64,000 nucleotides of DNA from Adineta vaga (Eukaryota > Rotifera). The notes under the pieces were generated by a model. That model was not told the DNA's origin. It worked only from the letters and a program-made list of their open reading frames with translations, and ran no database searches. Location of the stretch: the NCBI GenBank assembly GCA_021613535.1, contig CP075492.1:10664001-10728000 (forward strand), in the 5' to 3' direction. Positions 13,708-27,840 of this stretch are shown here, in pieces. The first letter of the stretch is position 1. Each line of letters opens with the position of its first letter. The translations under genes and the position numbers were made by a program.

Positions 13708-14403
13708 TTTGATTTTGTAATGCTATATATTTCTTTTAAACGATTGTTATATGGATGAATTTGTTGAGTGAAAAATCGTGTTTATGTGTTTGGTTTGTTG
13801 CCAAGAAACGCGCCCGTCACACTGATGTTTAAATGAAGGATGGAATAAGTGTGGTAGAGTATGCGCTTTTTCTTTTTCTTTCTTCTGTAAAACTTCAGTA
13901 AAGGAACAGAACTCTTTTCCGTTCGATTAGATATTACAAAAAAGAATCTATTTTTATAAAGAAACAAGACTCCTGTTGATCTTATCGAGTGTTACAAACG
14001 ATATATGAAGAACACTCACGATCGAATACAGGAGAGAAGAAAAGAAGTCAATAGAACTCTGTTCTTATTATCCTTTCCATGGATAATGAAGACTGAAAGG
14101 TTGACAACAAACAGTGAAAGGCAAAAGAAAATTTAAATTGATAAAAGAAAGTTCAGAAATAATCTGTTGACATACGTGGACATCGATAATGCAAGGAGAA
14201 GAAGTGTCAAATATTGTGTCCCTAGTTTTGTTCAAGATTTTATTAAAATAAAATTCATTTATGTTGACAACATTAACTCTATCGTTTGTTTTCTTCTATT
14301 TTAGGTACAGATGACAATTAATGCGTTTATTCAATGATTGACAGGATGTTTCTTTTACAGAAGTTTGACTTTATTTTAGATAACTACATATTAAAGATCA
14401 AAT
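13708..14403. other. Divergent promoter region of the SR-rich gene and RPS2
   Basis: AT-rich, with no coding signal. A pyrimidine-rich stretch ending TTATTTTAG lies about 25 bp before the RPS2 ATG and may be a 3' splice acceptor, cis or trans. Confidence 0.45.
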
Positions 14404-15662
14404 ATGGCAGAACGTGGCGGAACTCGAGGTGGCTTTGGCACACGAGGTGGTATGTATTTATAACATAATGAAACAGATTTCTTGATAATTTCTTCGATAT
14501 TCATAGGACGTGGAGGTGAAGGTGGACGAGGTCGCGGCGAAGGTTAGTTTCAAAAATAAACAATCTTTTGAAAAGAAAAATAATTTCATTTGATATATAT
14601 AGGTCGCGGCGAAGGTTTCCGTGGTGAAGGTGAAGGTCGTGGCCGTGGTCGCGGTGAAGGTATGTGTATTAAAGATGGATTGGAATGATTGTAAAATAAA
14701 ATTGTTTTGTATAGGTCGCGGCCGTGGTCGTGGTCGTCGTGGTCAACGTCCAAAAGAGGATTCAACCAAAGCATGGGTACCAGTCACCAAACTAGGTCGA
14801 TTAGTTAATGATGGCAAAATTCATTCGCTTGAAGAAATCTATCTATTTTCTTTACCCATCAAAGTTAGTTCTCTTTGAGATCTTTTTCTCTTTATTTTTT
14901 CCATAATCGTATGATAATTTTCAGGAAGCTGACATAATCGATCGTCTATTACCCGGTCTTAAGGATGAAGTACTCAAAATCATGCCAGTACAGAAACAAA
15001 CTCGTGCTGGTCAACGTACTCGTTTCAAAGCTATTGTCGTCGTCGGTGACGGTAATGGACATATTGGCCTTGGTGTTAAATGTTCAAAAGAAGTAGCAAC
15101 TGCTATTCGTGGTGCTATTATTCTTGCTAAACTCTCTGTTATTCCCGTACGACGTGGTTATTGGGGTAATAAAATCGGTGCACCACACACTGTACCATGC
15201 AAAGTATGAATGAAAAAAAAACCAATCATCTCTTCTTAAAGATCTCCTTTATTTTTATTAATTTACTTTAGGTTACAGGTGAATGCGGTAGTGTACTCGT
15301 ACGTTTAATTCCAGCACCTCGTGGAACAAGTCTTGTCTGTGCTCCAGTACCAAAAAAACTTCTTCAAATGGCCGGTATTCAAGATTGTTGGACAGCAGCC
15401 AAAGGATGTACCGCTACACTTGGCAATTTCGGTTCGTATTTTTCATTCAAAATAATTTTCTTAATTCAATTTCAATCCTTTATTCTTTCTCCTTTTAGCT
15501 AAAGCTACATATGCCGCTATGGCAATGACCTATTCATATTTGACACCTGATTTATGGAAAGATACCGTATTCACTAAAACACCATTTCAAGAATACAGTA
15601 GTCACCTTGCTAATACAAGCAAGAAATATACTGTTGGCTTAGGTGATAAACATTATCAATAA
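14404..15662 (+). CDS. RPS2: 40S ribosomal protein S2 (uS5)
   Basis: About seven exons. The N-terminus is an Arg/Gly-rich tail ([16 protein letters not shown], then repeated GRGEG) split over four very short exons. Next come [18 protein letters not shown], the S5 double-stranded RNA-binding domain ([38 protein letters not shown]) and the C-terminal domain ([31 protein letters not shown]), ending KHYQ. Length and domain order match animal RPS2, a component of the 40S small subunit near the mRNA entry channel. The ATG at 14404 fits the conserved start. The RG tail is normally a target of arginine methylation. Exon boundaries in the tail fall at the same place inside each GRGEG repeat, which suggests exon duplication. 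Confidence 0.96.
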
Positions 15663-15959
15663 ACGAAGAAGAAACAAATAAAACACCCGATTAAATTTCG
15701 ATCTTTTTTCATTTGTTTTCGATTGAGTTTTATCTCATGAAAAAAAATCTACTCATAAGAACAGGATGTGTGTTTTCTTTTTTGTTATTAATACATAAAA
15801 ATTCTAACGTTGTATTTGATCGAATAAAAGAGAATAAAAGAATAGCCATATAACACACACACATACACGTGAACTATGACTTGTTTACTGGACGAAAGAA
15901 AAGGATAAATGTAATTACGCAATATCAATAGAAAATCAGATCGAATAGATAGTTGTATG

Positions 15960-16114
15960 ACCTTGAGAAATGCCCGGGCCAGTATTGCCACCCATTGGCA
16001 GGCCCGTAGCACAACCTGATGCGCCAGAGATATTCGCTCTTGTCGCAAGTGAAAAAAAATGTAACCGTAGTTAGGATGCGTTTTCTGAGGTGCAAACGGC
16101 ACTCAGTTTTTTTT
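15960..16114 (+). ncRNA. Candidate structured non-coding RNA (unidentified)
   Basis: A local GC-rich island in very AT-rich DNA. Two strong secondary structures are visible. CGGGCC and GGCCCG (about 15974-16005) pair around an inner TGCCA/TGGCA hairpin. CTGAGGTGC and GCACTCAG (16085-16106) pair with one bulge, followed at once by eight T residues (16107-16114), as at a Pol III terminator. Comparing by eye with U1-U6, U11, U12, U4atac, 7SK, SRP and RNase P/MRP gave no match. The 5' end is uncertain, no promoter element is recognised, and the overlapping minus-strand ORF has no domain. Confidence 0.3.
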
Positions 16115-16533
16115 CAATCATATAAGAAAATAAGATGGATACTGAACATTGATACAAAAAAATTCGATCATTTTTTATTCAAACTCAATAAAAGATTACA
16201 GTTTGAAAATGAATAGTCAATAGCTATTACTAATAGTTTAGAAAATCGAATATAATTGTTTGATTGTCAAATGATAGATAATCAATGTCAACATAATTTT
16301 ATATGATTAAACAAAACGTTATCGACGTAGTAGTTTCACTAGAAAAACCATCTTTTGCATCGCAGATTTTAGAATTCGTTATTATTAGAGATGTGATATT
16401 GTTTAAGAAATAAAATTGTATTTAGTAAAAATAAATTAAAAAAGCATATCTGACACATAATGAATTTGAATAAAAAGATCACAATTATAAACGGAAGAAA
16501 GAAAGAATGATCTCTTGATGGGAATCTGACAAT
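16115..16533. other. Intergenic, AT-rich
   Basis: No gene, RNA or repeat is supported between the candidate ncRNA and the small membrane protein gene. Confidence 0.5.
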
Positions 16534-16966
16534 TTATATGACACTTGTAAAATTTTGAATGACAAGAAATGGAGCAGTAGAAGCTGTTGATGAACAATGA
16601 GTTGCTGGTGGTGGTGAGCGACAACCAAGTAAATAACCAATAAGACCAGCTGCAGCAACTGCAAGAAACATGCCTAAATAAAGGATGAATGAAAAATTAT
16701 ATAAATATAACGATAAAGAAAAAACTGAACCTGAAAGTATCAATAGGATAGTACCCCAATGTGGAAAAACCGCATGTAGTACATTATCTGAGCTATAAGT
16801 ATTGAAAGTATTTCGTATATGTTCTGCTAAATTATCTGGATCTAAAGAGAACATTTAATAAATTAATAATTATTGAATCTATAAATTGACTATTAATTAA
16901 CTTACATGCAGCACTTTGCCAAGCAAAGATAGGAAATAGAGCCAAGAAATACATAATCATATTCAT
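16534..16966 (-). CDS. Small secretory-pathway membrane protein, unknown family
   Basis: Starts at 16964-16966 with a signal-peptide-like MNMIMYFLALFPIFAWQSAA. An intron at about 16843-16905 leads to DNLAEHIRNTFNTYSSDN and then a hydrophobic segment. A possible 57-bp intron at about 16674-16730 has good GT-AG ends but is also a multiple of three without stops. The spliced form has a single membrane segment (LLILSGMFLAVAAAGLIGYL). The retained form would insert a further hydrophobic stretch. The C-terminus is Pro/Ser/Thr-rich. A T-rich tract ending in AG lies about 13 bp before the ATG. Coding support is signal peptide plus splice consistency. No family recognised. Confidence 0.5.
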
Positions 16967-17657
16967 CTTTCAAAGATATCTAAAAAAAACAAAGTATCAT
17001 AACAATTTTAATCTCATTCTCAGATAAACTATAACCTAAGATCCGTTATATAATATATCTATATCAAGAGCACAGCTATATCATTTTCCCATATGAAGCC
17101 ATTCTGATTATCAAGGATCCTCTCTATTCATTAACTCTCACATCGAACTAAAAGACATATGAAATTGATTTTTCTTAAATCTTTATTGATGTAAATATTT
17201 CGCGTATATGCGTTTCTTTTTTTTCCTATTCAAACATTGACGTATATCATCGTTTTCTCTTCATTGACAAGAATCCAAGTGAACAAATGTTTTTCTTTTC
17301 ATATAACAACAAACAAACGCGCAAAAAAGAAGAAAACAGAAAAGAAGGACATAGAATATAAAGAAACAAACAAACAACGGACACTTGTAGTGATCATTAG
17401 ATAAATGGGAAAACTTGCGGTTTTAAAATGTGTATATATATATACTAGAACACCTTAAAATAAATGAGAGACGAATAGAATAAATAAAAAGTAAGAAATC
17501 GAACCATTTCCATTGTTTGGTATGTATGTGTTTTTTTTTCGAAACTGATATAACTTATTGGAATATCTTTGCAGACAAAAAAATGACGAAGAACAAGAAA
17601 AGAAAGAAAGAAAAGGACAATGTTTAAACGCTTTAATGAATTTCGTGACAACAATGT
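16967..17657. other. Intergenic, AT-rich
   Basis: Region upstream of the small membrane protein gene and downstream of ARF. Small ORFs at 17445-17661 overlap the ARF 3' end and have no coding character. No other feature seen. Confidence 0.5.
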
Positions 17658-19519
<1,862 letters not shown>

Positions 19520-21848
19520 ATGAGCGGTTTCGATTGTTCGTTACTTGAAGAACAGCATTTCCAAACATCAGATTCCCTCAAAGATGGCGCTATTTCCTGT
19601 TCAGATTGGTCTCGATTTGCTATAGCATCATCAACTGGTTTTACTTTATTAACATTCAGTGGTCATTCATCACGTAAAGTTCAATTATTTACTGTTTCTT
19701 GGTTTCAACTCGATCAACATCTTGAACAAGATGATTTAAGATATTATACATATACACCCTTAGCACTTTTTTGTCCTGATTTCTTACGACCGGATGGCGC
19801 TCGTTTATTAGCTGTAGCTTCATCGACTGGTCAACTTGTTATATGTGATGCTAATCAAGAATCACCTGTTGTCTTATTTAATGTTTCAAAACGATGGAGA
19901 TCACAATTAGATGAACGAAATAGTGGTAATCCAACAACTTCACGAAAAACAGCAACAAGTAATGGAACCACGACGGGAGGTTTATCTCGTGATGAAGAAG
20001 CCTTATTAGGTAAATTTGAACTTTTTTGAAGAATAATAATAAAATATCGAATCTTATTCTTTCATTTTAGTACCAACTTGTTTAGGATGGTCTAATGTTC
20101 TTCGTCGTGATTCTCCATCTCGTTTTGTTCTTCTTTTCTGTGGTCTAGAATCTGGTCATGTTGCTATCTGGCAATTATCAGAACAACAACAAACCAATAA
20201 TTTAACATTAACTTATGCTGCTCTTCTTGAACCTAATGCAACTGAACCAACTATATCATCGGCTGCAAAAAAACCTGGTCTCTCTCCAACCATGTCCAAT
20301 GGTTACAATTCAAAATCAGATTCAACCTATAAACCTCCACATAATTCTATATCAGCAATGGCATGGCTTTCTTTATCAGATACAGCTGGTATTCTTGCAC
20401 TTGGTTCTTCTCATGGACATGTTTCTCTTATATCTATATCATTAACTGGAAATGAATTAGCACCTTTACTTGCATATACTAAACAAGAATCTCCACATCT
20501 TGTCTCCAATGGTGCACGAATTCATCATATTGCTCTCTATCAACAACATAATGAACATCGATTATTTTTTGCTCAAATGGATTCAATTGTCATTGCAACA
20601 TTAAATATTACATCAACTGGTTATAATACATCTTGTTCACAATTTACAATAAAAACAGTCAATGAATATGCATTAAATTCAAGTGTATTAACACATTTCC
20701 TATCCGATACACAAGATTTATATTTAATCTGTCGAGATGGATTTATACATCGACAAGTGACACAAACATTCAATGATCCAATGCATCATCATCATGCCCA
20801 ACATACAACAAGATTTGAACAATTTTGTCAATTATTACCTACAGGTTCGTTGTCAGAAAGAATAACTATGAACTATAATTTTTCATTTCTTCTAGGTAGT
20901 GAATGTCAAGCAGCTGGTATTACTCCAACTCATTGTACTGTTTTAACAATGAAACGTAGTGAAGCAATTTTAACATTATCAGTTTATTCTTTAAAAGATG
21001 TTTCATCAACAATCACATTCTTTCTGTCAAATCCTTTACCATCATTTCGTTTAAATGATGTTCTTGCTGCCTTACGTGTTTTACTCTATTCGGATAAATC
21101 CAATGCATTAACTGATTTAATCATGTCTGTTGCTGATTGTGCTGATCAAGCCAGTGTTAGTTTATTAAAAAAAGTTCATTCATTATGTCGATTACTATTA
21201 TCCTACCATAATAGCGGTCTGGGCAGTGGATTAAGACAAGCTCCCTATATGTTATTTCTAGCTGATGTATTTGCTCAAATGATTTCAATTGATTTAATTA
21301 AAAAACTCTATGATTATGTTCAAACTGATCAACAAATTCAATTAACACCAATTGAAAAATCAATTCTCTATTGGTGTGAACAATTATTACAATATTCCAC
21401 TCAACAATTACAAGCATCAGCAAATGCAACAAATAAAAGTGGAAATACAAATACTAGTCTTACAGGAAATAATTTAACAGCACAATTTGGTTCATTATTA
21501 GCAATGGCAAATCCAAATATGACAAGTTCATCCATTGCTATACCAAATGGACCAACACAACCGACACAAATTAATAGTCAATATTTTTCGACATGTGATC
21601 AAAAATATTTACATTGTCCACTATGTGGACAAACATTATTTATTCGATCATTTTTCGATGTGACCTGTTCCAATGGACATGAATTTCAACGTTGTAATAA
21701 AACGTTTTTACCCATATTTCTTCAAGATCGTGCCAAACGTTGTTCATTGTGTAATTTCTATATAAGTGATACGACCATCGATGAATCGACACAATTAACA
21801 ACATTAATTAAAATATTAGGAGGATTTACTTGCACATTTTGTGGTTGA
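19520..21848 (+). CDS. GTF3C4: TFIIIC 90-kDa-like subunit (WD40 plus zf-TFIIIC)
   Basis: The first in-frame ATG, at 19520, gives MSGFDCSLLEEQHFQTSD. A clear intron lies at about 20011-20070. The N-terminal half has beta-propeller-like repeats (GLESGHVAIWQLS, LALGSSHGHVSLISIS). The C-terminus holds a zinc-ribbon-like domain: CPLCGQ, CSNGHEFQRC, CSLCN and a terminal CTFCG. This matches the zinc domain of TFIIIC90/GTF3C4, which also sits after a WD40 propeller. The family is part of the TFIIIC complex that binds tRNA-gene B boxes and recruits Pol III machinery. An apparent 51-bp stretch at about 20846-20896 has GT-AG ends and no stops, so the GSLSERITMNY insert may be spliced out. The family call rests on the C-terminal zinc pattern and domain order. 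Confidence 0.7.
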
Positions 21849-22315
21849 CTTTGTGTTTATGTACAGTCTATTTGTTTGTTTGTTTGTTTGTTTGCTGTGT
21901 GTTGTATATAGTGATCTATGTCTACTCTACTTGTTGTTTTGTACTATCTATTTTTCATTGAGCAAAGATTCATAGTGATTATTCTATTTGCAATTTTTGT
22001 TTGCATGTATAGAAAACAAATTGAATGTGAGCACGACGTAAGAGTGTTTTCGTTTTTTCTCTTTTCTTTTCTTTTTGTATTATATATTCATATACACACA
22101 CGTATTACGCGAAGAAAAACCTGAGTTTGAGTGAGAAAAAAAAACAAGTTTCTTTTTTCTTATGATTATTATTATTATTAAAGAAAAAGAATAAGAATTT
22201 TTGTTTATTATTTTAGAAACATTTTCACACTTTTGAAACTAGAATAAGAATTGGTAGGTTAGAATATAGAACAACTCTGTGCAGATGTACAATAGATTCG
22301 TTTGATTTCAGTACT
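21849..22315. other. Intergenic, short tandem TTTG repeats
   Basis: (TTTG)n occurs near 21869-21892. A TGATTTCAG lies 5 bp before the AMPK beta ATG. No gene supported. Confidence 0.45.
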
Positions 22316-23549
22316 ATGGGCAATCAACAACCAGCAGGTCGAACTCGAAGTGATACCTATACACGGTATGAACGTGATGGTGAAGATGGTCGTTACGTGA
22401 CACTTGATCATAATGATTATACTGGAAGTGGTCAACTATCGTCATACGATGAACGAGTAAATATATATATTCAAAAAATAAATGTAATGATGTTGCTATG
22501 TGAGCGATATACTTAGACTGGAATAAGACATGATTTAAGTTTACCAATCCGTATTCGAAATCAACGTCAAATGCAACAACATCATACGCAACAAGCTGTA
22601 CATGCAGAAATGCAAAATGAAAAAAAAACTATACCAGTTGTATTTAAATATCCAGCATTAGTCAAAGATAAAGAAGCTTTATTAACTGGTTCATTTAATA
22701 ATTGGAGAGAAATGGTACCAATGGTGAAAAGGTTTGTTCATTTTTCGGAGAAATTCTCTCGATAAGATAAAACATTTTGTTTATATTTTTAGTGATAATG
22801 ATTTCGTAGTTATTTTGGAATTACCTGAAGGTGAACATGAATATAAATTTCTTATTGATGGTCGATGGGAATATGATTTGAATGAAGTAGTCGATTCTTT
22901 TCATTGTTACGATGTTTTTCATTGAAACTATTTCTTTTCTAGGCATCAAAAGACGATGGTCATAATGGTCGAAATAATGTTGTAACCGTGAAAAAAAGTG
23001 ATTTTGAAGTAATGGAAGCATTGATATCGGATTCGGTTTTATCAAGTAGTCAAAATCAAAATCTAAATAAACAACAATGTAAAAAGAATTTTTTCAAGAT
23101 TTATTTACTAACTTAGTATTTTTATGAAATATGTTTAGCAAATGATTCAGATATGGCTCGTTCTCCGCCAGGTTCTTACGAACAAACTTGGCCACCAGTC
23201 AATCAAAAAGAATTTCCTCAATCTGATAAACCGCCAATTCTACCACCACATCTACTGAATATTATTCTTAATAAAGATACTGCCGCTCATGTAATTGAAC
23301 GATACGTTTGTATCTGTTTTCAAAAACTAATTCTACTCTATTCTAGTTTGAACCAGCATTATTACCCGAACCAAATCATGTTATGTTAAAACATCTATAT
23401 GCTCTATCGATTCGAGTAAATATCTTTTCCGTTTCGATATTTTATTTGTTATAATCTATTTACAGGATGGTGTAATGGTCTTGAGTACGACAACACGTTA
23501 TAAACAAAAATTTGTTACAACATGCTTTTATAAACCGACTGGAAAATAA
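22316..23549 (+). CDS. PRKAB: AMP-activated protein kinase beta subunit
   Basis: Starts MGNQQPAGRTRSDTY, with Gly2 for myristoylation. Seven exons join in frame. The CBM48 glycogen-binding module reads PVVFKYPALVKDKEALLTGS, FNNWREMVPM and EGEHEYKFLIDGRWEYDLNE, retaining the tryptophans that stack on glycogen. The C-terminal ASC/KIS region follows: PPILPPHLLNIILNK, PNHVMLKHLYALSIRDGVMV and LSTTTRYKQKFVTTCFYKP, ending TGK. This is the scaffold subunit joining AMPK alpha and gamma. Length (about 270 residues) and order match the family. Intron borders include about 22457-22515, 22731-22792 and 22895-22942. It is the canonical beta gene, unlike the diverged CBM48 protein at the left edge. Confidence 0.95.
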
Positions 23550-24019
23550 ACGAAATCAATTGAGCAAGTTTATTTTTTTAAATGATTGTATTTTGTATAT
23601 AAAACTTCTTTTTTCTTGCTATATGATAACATTTACCCGTTGGTTTTTATTTTGTTACATAAAAATGTTCTTTTTTTCTTGCCTTTTGACCTTACATGCT
23701 AATCGTTTGTGTTCATTTGAATTATTTTTTTTCTTCTCCTCATACGATCCGAATGTTTATATGTATATACCTCCATAAGTTTTAGTAATGTTTAATTTTT
23801 CTTTTGTAACGAATGACTATCAAAAATGATGTTTTCTTGTCTTTATACGATTGTCAAAAATAAAAAAATCATAGAGTTATAGTTTATGCTCATCAATTTG
23901 ATACATGGTTTGATCTGATTTGAATTTCTGAGCGTTCTTACTCTCATTAGATTAGAACTACATCGAATTCGTTTCAAGAAAGTGCATATATCTTTACATT
24001 TATTTACAAAAGAAAACAA
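23550..24019. other. Convergent intergenic region, T-rich
   Basis: 3' flanks of the AMPK beta and BOD1-like genes. No feature beyond A/T runs. Confidence 0.5.
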
Positions 24020-26055
24020 TTATTTAGATATTTTAGGCTTCCATATAAATGATTTCGATACAGGAGCAGTAGCTGGTGGTGATGTCGTTGCCGCCGTCGT
24101 TGTTGTTTCATCTGTAGTAGATTCAAGATTGTCTGGTATGGAAATAGATCGAGCTGGCAATTCATTCGAATTAGTATCCGCATTGGATGACGATGAATGA
24201 CGGACATTTTTCGTCACAACTCGTTGTGTATCAGTTTCATCGCTTGTAGACGGTACAGAAGTTTGTTCTGTTCGATGACGACTACTTTCTCGTGTTTTCT
24301 GTCATATACAAAAGGTACATAGAAATAAGGAAGATGAGAAAAAAACGAACTTACAGATGATGTACGTATTGGAACATCAGCAATTTCACCAGGATTTTCG
24401 ACAGTTGTCATTCTTTCATAAGCTCTTCGTGGACGCAGACGTCGTGGAGATGTTGTCTTTTTAGTATCTGTTTCTACGGGTGATGGAGTTCGGGATGGAT
24501 TATCATTAACTAGAATACTTTCTGTAGACTCGATTTCAGTTGGAATAGATGTTCCATATTCAGGTGACATATCACCAATTGGTAGCGATGTTTCAATCGG
24601 TGCAGACGTTGAAGGAGGTGGAGATGATGGTGTATCGAAATTTTCATGATCTAAACTAGTTGATGATTTTGATTGTCGAAGTTTCTTCGATTTAGATGTT
24701 GTCTAAAGTAAGATTTCATTTAAAATCATCGAGAGAATATGAAATCGAACTTACAGGTGGAGGTGGTGATAAAGAAGAAGATGATGATGGTTCTAGTATA
24801 ATAAGATCTCTGAAAGAAAGAAAAAACAATAAATTAATAAATAATAACTATTCTAAATTTTCGATTATCAATCTCATCGAAAAAATATATTACTCTGTTT
24901 CATATTGTTCATTGGAATATTTTGGATTCGGTCGACGTGATCGTAATTTACGTGTGTCTGTTTCATTGACTGTTGCTATCGGTGTCGTATCATCCGCTAA
25001 AAACAAATTGTTCGAATAAAATAAAATTAACATCGAGACACATACATTTTTGTTCAGACAGATTCTTCGATTGATTATTATCTGTCTTAATCTTTTTCTT
25101 TTTCACAATTGTCGTTGAATTTTCATCTTTATTATTTTCTGATGGACGTTTTACTTTACGCGGTGTTTCTGTATTTGAAGATTGTTCTAATGGTGCTGCA
25201 ATACGAACAACAGGTGGTGGTGGTGATGGACTTGATGATATTGTTGTAGGTTCTGTGTCAATAGAAATTGATACCGGAGAAATATCTATTAATTCGCTAG
25301 GTGAATGTGTTGGTGATAGAACACGCGTTTTCTTTGGTTCTTTGACAGATGATTCTTTTATTGGCGGTGGAACTGATTTCTTCTTTGGTACGATGGAATT
25401 TTTGTTAGGAGTTGTTGTTGTTGTTGTTGTTGGAGGATTTTTATTAACTGAAACTTTCGGTTTAGATGGAGTTGGGTCTTTTTTAATGAGAGGTGTCGAT
25501 TTAATTTCTGTTTTCGATGGTTCTTGTGGAGTTGGCATCGGTTGTGTATAGGATGTTGTTGGACGATAAACATGCGTTCCACCAATAGAATTATAAATAT
25601 GCTCAAGATGATCAGAAACAAACGATAAAAGACGTGGTTGAATTAATTGATCTTGACATGATTGCATATATTGACTAACAATTGATGGTAAAGTATCTTT
25701 GATTAAATTTGATCTATTTAAAAGAAAACTATATCGAATTCAAGGAATATAATTCATACAATCTTACGTTTCAATGTGTCGACGTGCACGTTCACGTAAA
25801 TCAGATTTTTTCAATGCTGAACTCCATTTATTTTCAGATAGATAAGTTGACATTAATGATTCAATTTGTGATTTTAAATCTAAATAAGATTGCTAAAAGA
25901 GAGAGAGATAGCGAAGAAGTCAAGTGATAAAGTATAATATCTTTGAAACAAACTTTTTGTTCAATTTCAGAAATTAAATCACGTCGAATGGAATCAAATA
26001 AACCATCAGCTTTCACTTTACGCATTACATCATGAAGTACATATGAATCGGACAT
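24020..26055 (-). CDS. BOD1L: BOD1/BOD1L-like protein with COMPASS-Shg1 domain
   Basis: Starts MSDSYVLHDVMRKVKADGLF at 26053-26055. Residues about 10-100 resemble the Shg1/BOD1 domain: GLFDSIRRDLISEIEQK, then SYLDLKSQIESLMSTYLSEN, KSDLRERARRHIE and LPSIVSQ. The remainder is long and disordered, rich in Pro/Ser/Thr/Lys with a threonine run, basic clusters (KKKKIK) and several SP/TP sites, and ends SFIWKPKISK. Seven or more exons are joined by short introns (for example about 25893-25953 and 24302-24352). BOD1 controls PP2A-B56 at kinetochores; BOD1L and Shg1 associate with SET1/COMPASS and replication-fork protection. The long tail favours BOD1L over BOD1. Which role applies cannot be read from sequence. 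TTCTTTTTCAG lies 4 bp before the ATG. Confidence 0.75.
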
Positions 26056-26177
26056 GATTCTGAAAAAGAAGGAGAACATATGAAAAAACTAAATTCTACA
26101 AGTTCTTAAGTTTTTTATTTGTTTAGCAACACGACAAAAAGAAAGAAAATGCTAAACGACAAAGGTTCGTTCATATG

Positions 26178-26480
26178 TTAACAACGGATCGCACTACCAA
26201 TAGCCATAAATGTGCCAAAAGTTCCACCAGCAGATACAACAGATTTGCCGACAGTAGAAAGAAGTTCACGACCACGTAATCCATGTCTACAGAAAAAGAA
26301 ATCCTTTCTATGAAAAGAAAATCAAAAGCAAACAGACCTTAAAGCAGTAAAACCACCAAAAACAATACCAGTAACCATTCCAACAGTGAAGCCCATAGTA
26401 AAACCAAGTTTTACACGATCAAAACAACTTGGTTTATTCATTTGACCACCACTTGTATAACCTGAAGGTACAGCAGGCAT
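26178..26480 (-). CDS. ROMO1: ROMO1 (reactive oxygen species modulator 1), TIM23-associated
   Basis: Two exons with an intron at about 26286-26337. The protein (about 83 residues) starts [20 protein letters not shown] and contains [19 protein letters not shown], then [17 protein letters not shown] and [16 protein letters not shown]. These match ROMO1 almost word for word, including the FDRVK and RGREL motifs and the terminal IRC. ROMO1 is a small inner-mitochondrial-membrane protein with two glycine-rich helices. It links TIM23 and TIM21 in presequence import and is needed for OPA1 processing. Length and topology are as expected. Confidence 0.95.
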
Positions 26481-27486
26481 CCCGAACGAAATGAAGAGCT
26501 ATTTAACTTGAAAAAGAAAAGATATTTGTATTGTATCTGTGTTTGTATGGAAAAGAGAAATGGAATGGACGGTGCAATTGCAATGCATCTTCTTATTCAA
26601 AAGAAATCTCCACCAATGGATATACATCACAATAGATGACTCTAGTGGAAATGGATATGTACATATTTTAATGTAATATTCAGCTGAAAATATTCTCTGG
26701 TATAATCTCATCCGTTAAGAGTATTATTTGATAATTGATAGAAAATAGACTTTTCTGTTTGACATATATGTTTGTATTAATTATATATGGACTTGTTGTT
26801 ACTGGATTTTCTAATAGTTCGAAAACATTATAAATAACAATTATACTAATAATATCAAAGACGAAAGTCCAAGTGAAATGATCCGATACTTAATTCAATT
26901 ATCATAATGCATCATTTCTTTTTGGTTCGACTTTTTTTCTGATGCATTTTATGCGTGTTGTCATTTGCTGTACATGCCTTTTCTCTCTAATTATTTGCAA
27001 AAAATAGAAAGTATGCCGGTAGTCCCATTTATTCTTTTCTCTCTCTCTCCCCCTCTCTTTTCCCGTTTGTATCTATGCCTGTTTCTCATTCGTCTTGTAT
27101 TACCTTACTGGACGTCAAAGACATCGTATTATGAATATGGAAGTTTTACATCTACCGCAAACGATATAACAATAAACCAAGAAGCAGAAGAAGTAGTAGT
27201 AGTAGTAATAGTAGTAGGTGACTACTACTAAAACTAACTACGACGAACAAAGACCATTATACAGACGAACAACTTGCTATGTTTGATCTCGATATTGTTA
27301 ATTGATTTCGACATCTCATCACTTACAACAGCCGATAAGTTGAAATAACTTAGACAAGAAAGAGAGAGAGAGAGATAGAGAGACTGTGTATATAGTAATA
27401 TATCACAGAGCAACAAAAAACTGTTAAAGATATCCATATATTATTTTTTGTACTCTCTCTCTCTATTGTCGAATTCAATTCATTTA
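26481..27486. other. Intergenic with CT and GTA simple repeats
   Basis: Contains a CT-rich run near 27035-27060, (GTA)n near 27194-27218, (GA)n near 27358-27380 and (CT)n near 27451-27463. No gene supported. Confidence 0.45.
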
Positions 27487-27840
27487 ATGAAGACATACGT
27501 TAAACATTCATATGGGGAACCATCAGGAGCAATGTTCTATTCCTCTACAGATATTCGAAGACATTTTTCAACAAGTATTCAAGTCGAAGAACAAGTTAAA
27601 CAATTATCCACAAAAGAACTACAAGGTTTATTACGATCACATCGGAAACCACGTTTAAAACACGTTCATTCAGGTAAATATGGTATAAAACCAATATGGC
27701 CACCTGAAAATGAATCAAATGAACCAAAAAAGTCAGAGAACAAATTCTTCAAGGTAATATTCATGCTTCTAACTGTTGTTACAACTATAACTTGAGAGGA
27801 TCGATTAGCAAAATCTTTCGTCTAGATCGAATTAATATAG
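27487..27840 (+). CDS. Small hypothetical protein, possibly spliced
   Basis: The first ATG in the open stretch is at 27487. The product reads MKTYVKHSYGEPSGAMFYSS, then a helical KQLSTKELQGLLRSHRKPR and a basic/proline patch (GKYGIKPIWPPENES). A strong donor (AAG/GTAATA) at 27753 and an acceptor (TCGTCTAG) at 27825 define a 72-bp intron of typical size. After splicing the protein ends KFFKIELI at 27840, about 93 residues. If unspliced it ends at 27795 with a hydrophobic tail. Composition and codon use resemble neighbouring exons. No family recognised. Confidence 0.4.

Noticed and set aside
15788-16102. 104-codon minus-strand ORF over the GC-rich island
   Set aside because: No domain or signal peptide; the palindromic stems and terminal T run are better explained by a structured RNA or chance.
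22314-22547. 77-codon minus-strand ORF over the AMPK beta first exons
   Set aside because: Shadow of a well-supported gene on the other strand.
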